A DNA stretch of 64,000 bases from Pontibacter russatus (GTDB lineage: Bacteria > Bacteroidota > Bacteroidia > Cytophagales > Hymenobacteraceae): the NCBI RefSeq assembly GCF_009931655.1, contig NZ_CP047984.1, positions 1,612,001-1,676,000 on the forward strand, read 5' to 3'. A model generated the notes under the pieces. The model was not told where the DNA came from and ran no database searches. It was given only the letters and a program-made list of their open reading frames with translations. Each line of letters starts with the position of its first letter. Position 1 is the first letter of the stretch. Both the position numbers and the translations under genes were made by a program. Shown here one piece after another: positions 45,160 through 53,510 of this stretch.

Positions 45160-45591
45160 ATGCGGGCGTTCTATACTCCATCCGAAAGCAAAGAAGAACT
45201 GGCCAGTCTGGAAACGAGGCTTGTGGCTTTCGCCCTTGATGTGCTGCTGCTGCTGACACTGGTGGGCTTGGCGGATTTTCTCACGTTCAGCAGCGATGAG
45301 GCGGCCATTCTGCTTAAGCCGGAGCGCCTGCTGCACCTGCTCCTGGGCTGGCTGTACTTTGCCGGCACCGAAACCTGTTCCTGCCAGGGCACGCTGGGCA
45401 AACACCTCATGCGCCTGCGCGTTACCTCCGTATCGGGCGGGCGCATCAGTTTCAGGGCCGCCAGCATCCGCTACTTTGCCAAGCCCCTGACGCTGGTTGT
45501 GCTGCTGCTGCGGTTTCTGACGGATTCCGGCCATATTTCCCGCACCACCTTCCACGACAAACTGGCAAAAACCAAGGTGGTGCTGCAGTAA
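45160..45591 (+). CDS. RDD family membrane protein, shorter paralogue
   Basis: A 143-residue protein from the ATG at 45160; earlier codons read through non-conserved, arginine-rich sequence. It has R-L-V-A-F-A-L-D-V-L-L-L as the RDD helix, G-T-L-G-K-H-L-M-R-L-R-V and T-F-H-D-K-L-A-K-T-K at the C terminus. It is related to the RDD gene at 44565-45038, but 121 bases separate them and the shared identity is low, so divergence is old. Confidence 0.83.
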   Translation: MRAFYTPSESKEELASLETRLVAFALDVLLLLTLVGLADFLTFSSDEAAILLKPERLLHLLLGWLYFAGTETCSCQGTLGKHLMRLRVTSVSGGRISFRAASIRYFAKPLTLVVLLLRFLTDSGHISRTTFHDKLAKTKVVLQ

Positions 45592-45721
45592 AGGCAGGGT
45601 TTGTACCGCCTTTGCCGCGTTATGGGTATAGCCGCAACACATCCTACACACTTGCTATCAAAAAAGTAACCCAGCGGGAGGGTCGTTCCTCAGAGGATAC
45701 TTTTTGCCTGGTCCGGATCAG

Positions 45722-46288
45722 CTAATTGTTTACTGCGCCAAACCGGCTGGTTTCTATAGTGGCGGTGCCATCGGGCGCCACCGTCAGTTTAAACAGGTAG
45801 CTATAGGCACTGTCCGCTATCTCATTCACAGGCTTTTCCGCCCCAAAGGCCTCTATAATTGGCAGGATGGTGTTGGAGTGGCCCACTACCACCACCGTCT
45901 CTCCCCGGTGCTGCCCCAACAACTGCTTATTCAGACCCTCAAAATCATGTGCCTCATATAGCTGCATTTCCAGTTGCCGGTCGTCGGCCAGTGGTTTCAG
46001 CGTTTTTTTGTTGCGGATGAACTTCGTGGTATACAGCGCGTCAACCTCCTGCCCTTCCAGCAGCGCACGCAATGCCTCCGCCCGCGCCTCCCCGGCTGGC
46101 GTCAGGTCAGGGTCCTCGTTTTTGGCGTCGGAGGTGTCTTTCTCGGCGTGGCGCACCAGGTAGACTATTGTAGGCTTGCTTTCAGCCCCACTAATTGCAG
46201 CATCGGGGTTGCTCTGGCAGGATGCCGTGCAGAATAGCAGGAGCACGATCCACAGCTTCAACAGCAACGGTATTTTTATATAGCGCAT
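45722..46288 (-). CDS. Histidine phosphatase (phosphoglycerate mutase-like) lipoprotein
   Basis: A 188-residue protein with a lipoprotein signal (I-V-L-L-L-F-C-T-A-S-C) and then a histidine-phosphatase fold: the catalytic R-H-A-E-K (near residue 46), L-T-P-A-G-E-A-R-A-E-A-L and the second catalytic V-V-G-H-S-N. It is shortened relative to full phosphoglycerate mutases. It would remove phosphate from an unidentified extracytoplasmic phospho-compound, exposed to the periplasm by lipid anchor. Confidence 0.88.
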   Translation of the reverse strand: MRYIKIPLLLKLWIVLLLFCTASCQSNPDAAISGAESKPTIVYLVRHAEKDTSDAKNEDPDLTPAGEARAEALRALLEGQEVDALYTTKFIRNKKTLKPLADDRQLEMQLYEAHDFEGLNKQLLGQHRGETVVVVGHSNTILPIIEAFGAEKPVNEIADSAYSYLFKLTVAPDGTATIETSRFGAVNN

Positions 46289-46568
46289 ATGAGTTAGAGA
46301 ATTATACGTGTTTTTAGCATAGGTAAAAGGACATAAGTAGCAAGATATAAAACTTTTGTGCCATATATGGGAGCATCAAAACCCTGGGGGGTGCAGTGCT
46401 ATTATATATAGTGCTGGCAAATTGTGCCCGGATACCTAAGATCATGGAAAGCTATATATAAACTGTAATGCCTCCACTGAGGCAGGGCGCAACCTTTCCG
46501 ATAGCGGCAAAGAGGCGCCCAAGCCCTCCTATCTAGCCAAAGGCTGACAGATCCGCACAGAGCGAAAC

Positions 46569-47264
46569 TTATGCCTGCTTCTCCTCCACCTTCTCCACAA
46601 ACACCTCCTCAAGTCGGCGCATGAGGTACAACGACAGCAGGAGCCACAGCAAGCCCATGGCATAGCCGGCCAGCACATCGGTGGCATAATGCACTTTCAG
46701 GTAGATGCGGCTGTAGCCGATCAGCAGTATCAGGAGCGTGAGCAGCAGTATGAGTGCCCAGCGCCACCCCCTGTGCGGCACCGTTTGCCACACAATATAG
46801 ATGAGCAGGCCGTAAAAGGAACCGCCTATCATGGCGTGGCCGCTCGGGAAACTGAGCCCCGATTGCTCCAGCATGGCCATCTCAGGGCGCGGGCGCTCAA
46901 AAATGCGCTTCATCACCTGGTTCAGGATGGCGCTGGACATGGAGATGAGCAGCACTTTCAACCCCAGCCAGCGCAGGCCTTTGAAGAAAGAAAGTACCAG
47001 CACCACCAGCGGGGGCACCACCAGCAGGTACTCGGCCGAGGCGAAGAAAGAGATGCCGATCATGAGCCGCGTCACAGGGGGAGAGGTATGGCCGTCGGCG
47101 AAGCGGAAGAGGGCATCGTCCAGCGCGGTGTCGCCCTGCCTGAACACCTCGTTCGCCATTGCCAGGAACAGCAGCAGGCACCCAAAAAAGACCGCCCACA
47201 GCACAACCACCTCCGCCGAGAGCAGGGCCAGCAGGCTGAGCAGTTTCTGTGTGAGGCGCTTCAT
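46569..47264 (-). CDS. PAP2 family phosphatase
   Basis: A 231-residue membrane phosphatase. Six hydrophobic segments surround the motifs K-R-I-F-E-R-P-R-P, P-S-G-H-A (motif 2) and S-R-I-Y-L-K-V-H-Y-A-T-D-V-L-A-G (motif 3 with the catalytic His). Family members dephosphorylate undecaprenyl pyrophosphate, phosphatidate or similar lipids. It lies next to a tRNA-Leu and is a paralogue of the gene at 47701-48414. Confidence 0.91.
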   Translation of the reverse strand: MKRLTQKLLSLLALLSAEVVVLWAVFFGCLLLFLAMANEVFRQGDTALDDALFRFADGHTSPPVTRLMIGISFFASAEYLLVVPPLVVLVLSFFKGLRWLGLKVLLISMSSAILNQVMKRIFERPRPEMAMLEQSGLSFPSGHAMIGGSFYGLLIYIVWQTVPHRGWRWALILLLTLLILLIGYSRIYLKVHYATDVLAGYAMGLLWLLLSLYLMRRLEEVFVEKVEEKQA

Positions 47265-47462
47265 AATCCGAATAAATATACGCGCTGCCGCTGTGCTTGT
47301 TGATCAGGCGGGATGGAGAAAATAGCATCGCAGACGCACCGACAACTGGGCAGACTAGGGCCCTGCGACACCAATTTATATATGCAGGATATATGGGTGT
47401 TGCGGCGCAATGAAAAAACTACTGCTTAGTAGATGCTGCGAAAAAAGAAGGGCCTGAAAACA

Positions 47463-47490
47463 CAAAAGCCAGTCCGGAGACTGGCTTTTG
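47463..47490 (-). terminator. Terminator of tRNA-Leu
   Basis: CAAAAGCCAGTC and GACTGGCTTTTG form a 12-bp stem with a CGGA tetraloop, 11 bases past the tRNA 3' end on the minus strand. Confidence 0.85.
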
Positions 47491-47501
47491 CGAGGTAAGT
47501 G

Positions 47502-47583
47502 TGCGCACGGGGAGATTCGAACTCCCACACCCGAAGGCACAGGCTTCTGAGACCTGCACGTCTACCAGTTTCGCCACGTGCGC
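47502..47583 (-). tRNA. tRNA-Leu (anticodon CAG)
   Basis: Read on the minus strand: acceptor GCGCACG...CGTGCGC, D-arm G-G-C-G-A-A-A-C-T-G-G-T-A-G-A-C, anticodon stem CAGGT/GCCTG with loop CTCAGAA (anticodon CAG), a variable arm and T-arm GTTCGAATC. The discriminator base is A, and CCA is not encoded. About 82 nt, as expected for a class II tRNA with a long variable arm. Confidence 0.95.
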
Positions 47584-47700
47584 GAAACGCATTGTTAAAT
47601 TCAATGTCCCAAAAAACCCTTAACCCTTGTTGTTGATTGGGATTGCAAAGGTAGCAGGTAGATTTATATATGCAATACCTGCCCCGAAAAAATTTCCTCG

Positions 47701-48414
47701 TCAGGCGACGGTCTCCTCCTCCACCACCGGGTCCAGCTCTTTCTTGGACAGCCTCTCGAGCCGCTGCAGCGCCCATATGCCGATAATAACCCACAGAAAG
47801 CCAGCCGAGAAGCCAGCCAGCACATCGGTGGCATAATGCACCCGCAGATAGATGCGGCTGAAGCCGATCAGCAGCACAAAAATTGCCAGCAGGGCCGCCA
47901 GCACGTTGCGCCACGCGTAAGGTCGCACGTGCCTCCAGACAAGGTAGATGATGAGCCCGTAGAAGGAGGCCGCCACCATGGAGTGCCCGCTCGGGAAGCT
48001 CAGCCCCGCGGCCTCCACCAGAGGCATCACAGGCCGCGGCCGGTCAAAGAAAAACTTAAGCACCAGGTTGAGGGTGATGCTGCCGAGCGCAATGACCGGC
48101 ACTTTGAGGGAATACCAGCGGTGCTTGCGCACAAACACAAAGTAGGCGACCAGCAGCAGCGCCGCTGGCGTCAGAAACTGCCTGGACGCGAAAAAAGTGA
48201 TGAATTTGATAAGCTGGTCTATAAAGGGGCTGGCAATGTCTTTGGAAAAGGCGAAGGCGGCCGCGTCGATGCCCATCTTATCGCCCTGCAGAATCTCAGC
48301 GCCTATATATAAAAAACCGATGATGCAGACCAGGAAAAGCAGCCACACAAAAATCAACTCTACCGTAAACAGGGCGGCCCCTGCCACTATTCTCTTATAA
48401 ACACGTCGGAGCAT
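47701..48414 (-). CDS. PAP2 family phosphatase
   Basis: About 237 residues from the ATG at 48414 (M-L-R-R-V-Y-K-R). It shares the PAP2 core with its neighbour: K-F-F-F-D-R-P-R-P, S-F-P-S-G-H-S-M and S-R-I-Y-L-R-V-H-Y-A-T-D-V-L-A-G. The paralogue pair flanks the tRNA-Leu on the same strand, so a duplication with the tRNA between is plausible. Substrates would be lipid pyrophosphates or phosphatidic acids. Confidence 0.91.
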   Translation of the reverse strand: MLRRVYKRIVAGAALFTVELIFVWLLFLVCIIGFLYIGAEILQGDKMGIDAAAFAFSKDIASPFIDQLIKFITFFASRQFLTPAALLLVAYFVFVRKHRWYSLKVPVIALGSITLNLVLKFFFDRPRPVMPLVEAAGLSFPSGHSMVAASFYGLIIYLVWRHVRPYAWRNVLAALLAIFVLLIGFSRIYLRVHYATDVLAGFSAGFLWVIIGIWALQRLERLSKKELDPVVEEETVA

Positions 48415-48522
48415 ATTCGTGGTGTTTCGTTCTAATTCATGCTGTGCGTGCCAAAGCACCTCCTTTCCTACGTAATCAGTATAAGTTAAGGCCATGCTAA
48501 CCAGCACCACACCCCGCTTCCT

Positions 48523-49068
48523 ATGAAAGACAGCATCCGTTTATTTGTGGCGGCCACCTTGCCCGGGGCGCTGAAAGAGCAGCTACAGCAGCAACTGCAG
48601 CCATTCCGGCACCCGGCCATCCGGTTTGTGCCGGAGCAGAACCTGCACCTCACGCTTTTCTTTATCGGCAACGTACCGGCGCAGCAAGTGGCCGCCATCA
48701 AACAGGCCATCCGGGAGGTGGCGCAGCGGCACCGGCCCTTCACGCTTGATTTTGCCTGCACCGGGCCCGGCCCCAAACCGAGGCACCCGCGGCTGGTGTG
48801 GGCGAGGTTTCAGGAGCACGGGGCTTTTGCCGCCCTCAGCCAAGATTTGATGGAAGCCCTGGCAACGGCACCGCCCAAACAGCAGAAAGCCATTCCGCAC
48901 GTCACGCTGGCGCGGTTCCGCAAAGACAGGCCCGCGCCCGATGGCCTGCCAACCATAACACCGCAGGAGCCGCTGCAACTGGAGGTGCGGGAGGTGGCGC
49001 TGTGGCAATCAGAACTGGCCTCGCCGCACCCGGTATACACCGTGGTCGAAACTTTCGGGCTGGGCTAA
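48523..49068 (+). CDS. thpR: RNA 2',3'-cyclic phosphodiesterase
   Basis: A 181-residue 2H phosphoesterase (LigT/ThpR family). The two catalytic H-x-T-x motifs are H-L-T-L near 42 and H-V-T-L near 126, giving the twin histidine site that opens 2',3'-cyclic phosphates at RNA ends. N-terminal R-L-F-V-A and the C-terminal P-V-Y-T-V fit the family. It is the first gene of a + strand set after the PAP2 genes. Confidence 0.9.
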   Translation: MKDSIRLFVAATLPGALKEQLQQQLQPFRHPAIRFVPEQNLHLTLFFIGNVPAQQVAAIKQAIREVAQRHRPFTLDFACTGPGPKPRHPRLVWARFQEHGAFAALSQDLMEALATAPPKQQKAIPHVTLARFRKDRPAPDGLPTITPQEPLQLEVREVALWQSELASPHPVYTVVETFGLG

Positions 49069-49127
49069 ACCCGCCGCCAGCAAAAGCAGTATGAAAGCAC
49101 TGCGCCCGAACCTCAACCTATATACCC

Positions 49128-49619
49128 ATGAACGAGACAGACCTGACGAAGCTGATGATGGACCTGAAAGACAACGGCCTGACAGTGGCGTTTGCGGAGA
49201 GTTGCACGGCGGGCATGCTGGCCGCCGAATTTGTGAAAGCCAAAGGCAGCAGCGATGTGCTGCTCGGCAGCCTGGTGGTGTACCAGCCCGAGGTAAAGCA
49301 AAAGCTGCTGGGCGTGAGCAAGGACACCCTGAAACTCTATACCCCCGAGTCGCAGCAGGTGACGAACGAGATGGTGATGGGGCTGAAAAAGCAGCTGAAT
49401 GCCGGCATCAGCGTCGCCATTACGGGCCTGATGGGCGAGGGCGGCTCCGAAACCAGCGAGAAACCGGTGGGCAGCACCTTTCTCGCCATCCTGTACGACG
49501 GCAAGGCCGAGGAGTTCCGGGAAGTGTTCAAGGGCTCCTCAGAAGCCATCCGGCAAAAGCAGGTGCAGTTCACCTTCCAGAAAATACGGGGCATCCTGGA
49601 CGAGCACTACAGCCGCTGA
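49128..49619 (+). CDS. CinA-type nicotinamide-nucleotide amidohydrolase
   Basis: A 163-residue stand-alone CinA C-terminal (PncC) domain: A-E-S-C-T-A-G (catalytic Ser) near 22, G-S-L-V-V-Y near 45, V-A-I-T-G near 107 and G-S-T-F near 128. These enzymes hydrolyse NMN to nicotinate mononucleotide in pyridine recycling. Some competence-linked proteins share the fold; there are no such neighbours here. It lies 9 bases before the methyltransferase start. Confidence 0.9.
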   Translation: MNETDLTKLMMDLKDNGLTVAFAESCTAGMLAAEFVKAKGSSDVLLGSLVVYQPEVKQKLLGVSKDTLKLYTPESQQVTNEMVMGLKKQLNAGISVAITGLMGEGGSETSEKPVGSTFLAILYDGKAEEFREVFKGSSEAIRQKQVQFTFQKIRGILDEHYSR

Positions 49620-49628
49620 TGCCTGCCT

Positions 49629-50330
49629 TTGCGGCTAAACCTACTGCCCCTCCCCTTGCCAAACCTCCCCGACAGCGGCTTTCACCGTGTGGCCTCTTTC
49701 TACGATTGGCTGGCCCGCCTCATATATGGCGATGCGCTGGAGCAGGCGCAGCGCAGTTTGCTGCCGCACCTGCCGCCGCAGGGGCGCGTGCTGGTGATCG
49801 GCGGGGGAAGCGGCTGGCTGCTGGAGCAACTCCTGAAAACAGGCAGGCAACTGGATATTTTATATATAGACGCGGCCCCCGCCATGCTGCAACGGGCCCG
49901 GCAGCGTTATGCAATGTTTCAGAAACCGCACCAGTGCAGGGTTACTTTCAGGTTAGGCACCGAGCAAACCCTGCAGCCGCAGGAGCAGTTCGATGCGGTG
50001 GTTACGCCTTTCCTCCTCGACCTTTTCCCGCCCCGCCGCCTGCAGCAACTGATGGCTACCCTGAATAACGCCCTCACTCCAAACGGCACCTGGCTCTTCG
50101 CCGATTTCTGGCCACAGCAACAGCCCCCGCCACACTGGCAGAAGCTGCTGATTTGGGGCATGTACGCGTTCTTCGGAACAGTCAGTGGCGTCAAAGCGCG
50201 GCAACTCCCGGACTACGCACAGCACTTCAAATCTTTAGGTTATCAGGAGCTATATAGCCGCAGCTTTTACAAAGGCATGGTGCAGGCAAAGGTGTTCGTG
50301 AGAGGTAAGAGTGAAGAGTTAGAATGTTGA
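49629..50330 (+). CDS. Class I SAM-dependent methyltransferase
   Basis: A 233-residue protein with R-V-L-V-I-G-G-G-S-G-W-L-L near 53-65 (SAM glycine loop), an acidic strand Y-I-D-A-A-P near 80 and the second motif F-D-A-V-V-T-P-F near 121. It starts with TTG at 49629; no in-frame ATG is available early enough. The substrate cannot be inferred. It is 9 bases after the cinA-type gene, so it is probably translationally coupled. Confidence 0.83.
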   Translation: MRLNLLPLPLPNLPDSGFHRVASFYDWLARLIYGDALEQAQRSLLPHLPPQGRVLVIGGGSGWLLEQLLKTGRQLDILYIDAAPAMLQRARQRYAMFQKPHQCRVTFRLGTEQTLQPQEQFDAVVTPFLLDLFPPRRLQQLMATLNNALTPNGTWLFADFWPQQQPPPHWQKLLIWGMYAFFGTVSGVKARQLPDYAQHFKSLGYQELYSRSFYKGMVQAKVFVRGKSEELEC

Positions 50331-50530
50331 CAGCACAGGCTCTACTGCCGCTCAACGTCTATCGTTAACTGGCGCAAGTTTTCAAACTTGTGTCCTACCA
50401 TGATGTCGGGTTTGTAATCCGACTGGGCCAGCCTGTCCCGAGCGATGTCTCGGGGAGGCCCAGGAATAGTAGATACGAGCGAGGACGCTCGCACCATATT
50501 CTGCTACTGCATCAAGGCCGGGGGGAGGTA
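50331..50530. repeat. Series of small intergenic hairpins
   Basis: Four short dyads follow one another: CAAGTTTT/CAAACTTG, GTCGGGTT/AATCCGAC, TCCCGAG/CTCGGGG and CGAGCG/CGCTCG. The arrangement resembles intergenic repeated elements of Hymenobacteraceae, by memory of pattern only. Confidence 0.4.
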
Positions 50531-50533
50531 AAA

Positions 50534-50564
50534 TTGCACCACACCCGCACAAACCATATCTTTA
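50534..50564 (+). promoter_or_regulatory. Likely promoter of the M61 peptidase gene
   Basis: TTG at 50534-50536, 20 bases, then TATCTTTA at 50557-50564, one base off TAnnTTTG. The start codon is 33 bases on. Confidence 0.45.
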
Positions 50565-50596
50565 TCCCAAAATGAATATATTCTCAAACCATTGTA

Positions 50597-52447
50597 ATGA
50601 ACCCAAAACTATATAGCCTGCTGGCCCTTGTGCTGGCGCTGCTGGTGCAGCCCGTACTGGCGCAGCAAAAAGTAACATACAGCCTGTCGTTCCCGAATGC
50701 GGTACACCACGAGGCGGAAGTGCAGGTGACGTTTTCCGATATAAAGTCCGACACGCTGCGGGTGCTCATGCCCCGCTCCTCGCCAGGGCGCTATGCCATC
50801 CACGAATTCGCCAAGAACGTCTACAATGTGCGGGCCACCGATGCCCAGGGCAAGCCGCTGCGCATCTTCCGCCCTGGCACCAGCGAGTGGGACGTGCTGG
50901 GCCACAACGGCACCGTCACCGTGAACTACACTTTGTTTGCCGACCACGCCGACGGCACCTACGCCGGGGTAGACGAAACGCACGCGCACCTGAACATGCC
51001 CGCCACGCTGCTGTATGCCAAAGGCTTTGAGCAGGCACCGGCGTACGTGTCCTTCCACATCCCGCAGGGCAAAAACTGGAAAGTGGCCACGCAACTGCGG
51101 CAGGAAAAGGGGAACACCTTCTTCGCCCCCAATTTCCAGTACCTGATGGACAGCCCCACCGAGCTTAGCGATTTCGACTTTGCGGAGTGGACGGTGGAGG
51201 AAAACGGCAAAACCAAAACGCTTCAGGTGGCGCTGCACCACCCGGGCACCCCGGAGCAGTTCGCGGACTATGTGGCGAAAACGAAAAAGATTGTGGCGGA
51301 GCAGCGGGCCATATATGGGCAGTTGCCGGCATATGATTTCGGGCGCTATACCTTTATCGGGTGCTATATGCCGCAGGCCGTCGGCGACGGGATGGAGCAC
51401 CGCAACTCCACCATGCTCACGAGTTCCCGTTCTTTGGCCGAGGCGATGAACAGCCTGCTGAACACAGTGTCGCATGAGTTCTTCCATGCCTGGAACGTGG
51501 AGCGCATCCGCCCGAAAACCCTGGAGCCGTTCAACTTTCAGGAAGCAAACATATCGGAGGCGCTGTGGCTGGCGGAGGGCTTTACGAGCTATTACGGCGA
51601 TATGGTGATGGTCCGCAGCGGCATCTCCGACCTTCAAAAGTACGCCTCTGACCTGGCCGGTGACCTGAACTACGTGCTGCTGTTGCCGGGTAGGCAGTAC
51701 CACAGCCTGATAGAGATGAGCCTGCAGGCTCCTTTCGTAGACGCCGCCCGCTCCGTAGACCCCGTAAACCGGCACAACACCTTTGTCTCGTACTACACCT
51801 ACGGCAGCATGACGGGCCTGGCCGTGGACATGACGCTGCGCCAGCGCTACAGCAAGACCCTCGACGACTACATGCAGGCGCTGTGGCGCAAGTACGGCAA
51901 GCCTGAGAAACCCTATACCCTGGCCGACCTGGAAGAGACGCTGGCGGAGGTGTCGGGCGACAAGGCCTGGGCAAAAGGATTCTTCCGTAACAGCATATAT
52001 GGCAGCCAGTTGCCCGATTTCACGTCGCTGCTGGCCAAGGCGGGTATGGCGCTGCGCAAGGCGAAACCCGGGGAGGCCACGCTAGGCATGGTGCCGCTGG
52101 AGTACAGCGAGGAAGGAGCTAAACTAATGTCAGGCACCTTCGTGAACTCCGGGGCCTACAAGGCCGGACTCGACAGGACAGACATCATCCTGACACTGGA
52201 TGGCCGGAAAATACGCACCGAGAAAGACCTGCAGAAGGTGCTGGACAGCCATAAACCCGGCGACAGCATCCCGGTTACCTTCAGCCGCCTCGGCCAGACC
52301 CGCAGCACCACGCTGGTGCTGGACGAGGTGCCGACGCTGGAGGTGGCGCTGTACGAGAACATCGGCAAGCAGCTGACACCCGAAATGAAAAAATACCGCG
52401 AGGCCTGGCTCGGGTCCAAAGTCAGGGAAGCCGTGACAACAAACTAA
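50597..52447 (+). CDS. M61 family metallopeptidase with PDZ domain
   Basis: A 616-residue secreted zinc peptidase. A signal peptide (L-A-L-V-L-A-L-L-V-Q-P-V-L-A) leads, then a beta-rich N-terminal domain and the zinc motif H-E-F-F-H-A-W-N near 293-300, with a second metal Glu in L-W-L-A-E-G-F-T-S-Y. A PDZ domain covers about 495-590 (A-Y-K-A-G-L-D-R-T-D-I-I-L). M61 enzymes are glycyl/aminopeptidase-like. The C terminus has no T9SS signal, so it should stay periplasmic. Confidence 0.93.
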   Translation: MNPKLYSLLALVLALLVQPVLAQQKVTYSLSFPNAVHHEAEVQVTFSDIKSDTLRVLMPRSSPGRYAIHEFAKNVYNVRATDAQGKPLRIFRPGTSEWDVLGHNGTVTVNYTLFADHADGTYAGVDETHAHLNMPATLLYAKGFEQAPAYVSFHIPQGKNWKVATQLRQEKGNTFFAPNFQYLMDSPTELSDFDFAEWTVEENGKTKTLQVALHHPGTPEQFADYVAKTKKIVAEQRAIYGQLPAYDFGRYTFIGCYMPQAVGDGMEHRNSTMLTSSRSLAEAMNSLLNTVSHEFFHAWNVERIRPKTLEPFNFQEANISEALWLAEGFTSYYGDMVMVRSGISDLQKYASDLAGDLNYVLLLPGRQYHSLIEMSLQAPFVDAARSVDPVNRHNTFVSYYTYGSMTGLAVDMTLRQRYSKTLDDYMQALWRKYGKPEKPYTLADLEETLAEVSGDKAWAKGFFRNSIYGSQLPDFTSLLAKAGMALRKAKPGEATLGMVPLEYSEEGAKLMSGTFVNSGAYKAGLDRTDIILTLDGRKIRTEKDLQKVLDSHKPGDSIPVTFSRLGQTRSTTLVLDEVPTLEVALYENIGKQLTPEMKKYREAWLGSKVREAVTTN

Positions 52448-52480
52448 GGTGCCGCGCGTTCTGAAGCGAAGTCATAAGGC

Positions 52481-52511
52481 TTTGAATTGAACTACTTTCC
52501 CCGTATCTTGG
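52481..52511 (+). promoter_or_regulatory. Promoter of the 52540 gene
   Basis: TTTG at 52481-52484, a 19-base spacer and TATCTTGG from 52504. The spacing is exact; the last bases differ from TAnnTTTG. Confidence 0.5.
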
Positions 52512-52539
52512 TACAAACCGGGACTTATATCCATTCCAC

Positions 52540-53214
52540 GTGAAAAAAATAGCGAACATACTAGCGGCCGCCTGCCTGCTTTGGTCCAGCCACGCGGTGG
52601 CGCAGGAAATAAAGCCAAGCCTGGACGCCGCCCCAACCCCTGCCCTGACAGAGATGCCTGACCCCAGAGCATCGGTAACTGCTTCTGACGAGGCCGTGAA
52701 AGAAAAGCCATCCTGGAATGGCCCGCGCCTGAGCTACAGTCTTTCTACCGGCATGAGCTTCAGCAACGGCTTTGGCAACACGCAGTTCATCACGCCCTCG
52801 GTGCGCTACCAGGTAAGCAACCGCTTCCGGGTGAATGCCGGTCTCACCTACATGCATGTGTCGCCGTACAACGCGCCGGCCATGACGGGGGAAGGCACTA
52901 CCATGATGTACCGCAACAGCGGCGGCAGCCACTATATAGCCAGCGCGGGTGTGGAGTACCTGGCCAGCGAGCGGCTCATCCTGAGCGGCAACATCTGGAA
53001 AGACTTCTCTAACCTGCCCCCTGTGCAGCAATTTGGCTACGGCGGCCTGCACAGCCCCGGCCGCATGGGTGCCGACTTACAGGCAACATATAAAATCACC
53101 GATAACCTGTCGGTGTCGGGCGGTTTGCGCTACACCAACGGGGCCTCGCCCTATGCCAGCCCGTTCTACCACCCCGGCTTCGGCCACTATCCCGGCAGCC
53201 GCTTCGGGTATTAA
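52540..53214 (+). CDS. Hypothetical secreted beta-rich protein
   Basis: A 224-residue protein with a signal peptide (I-L-A-A-A-C-L-L-W-S-S-H-A-V-A-Q) and a mature chain of alternating strands (L-S-Y-S-L-S-T-G-M-S-F, R-F-R-V-N-A-G-L-T-Y, L-S-V-S-G-G-L-R-Y), typical of small outer-membrane barrels. Start is GTG at 52540, since no ATG precedes the signal. The glycine/tyrosine-rich C terminus ends S-R-F-G-Y. No family recognised. Confidence 0.75.
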   Translation: MKKIANILAAACLLWSSHAVAQEIKPSLDAAPTPALTEMPDPRASVTASDEAVKEKPSWNGPRLSYSLSTGMSFSNGFGNTQFITPSVRYQVSNRFRVNAGLTYMHVSPYNAPAMTGEGTTMMYRNSGGSHYIASAGVEYLASERLILSGNIWKDFSNLPPVQQFGYGGLHSPGRMGADLQATYKITDNLSVSGGLRYTNGASPYASPFYHPGFGHYPGSRFGY

Positions 53215-53232
53215 CATCAAAACATCATCTGC

Positions 53233-53270
53233 AAAAAACGCTTCTCTTATGTAAAGAGAAGCGTTTTTTT
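53233..53270. terminator. Bidirectional terminator
   Basis: AAAAAACGCTTCTCTT and AAGAGAAGCGTTTTTT pair over 16 bp with a short loop, 19 bases past the stop. Confidence 0.9.
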
Positions 53271-53510
53271 ATTCAGCAGTTATATATAATATATGGCGCA
53301 AGTGCCCCCGCTCGTGTCTACTACCACGCGGCCTCCGGCCGCTACCCACTATATATAAAATACAACTCATCTATAACCCGCCTCTCCCTTGCAACCCACT
53401 CCGTTATACCCTCAACCTACGCGCCTAAAAACGAAAAACAAGCAACGAGCAACGACAATACCTAACCTTGCAGGCCGTTACGGGGTTATATAAAGTGACA
53501 CAAACTGAAA

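Noticed and set aside
50390-50575. Plus-strand frame of 61 codons before the M61 peptidase
   Set aside because: It covers a string of hairpins and the promoter; no coding character.
50609-51775. Long minus-strand frame of 388 codons
   Set aside because: Antisense to the M61 peptidase; a composition artefact of GC-rich codons.
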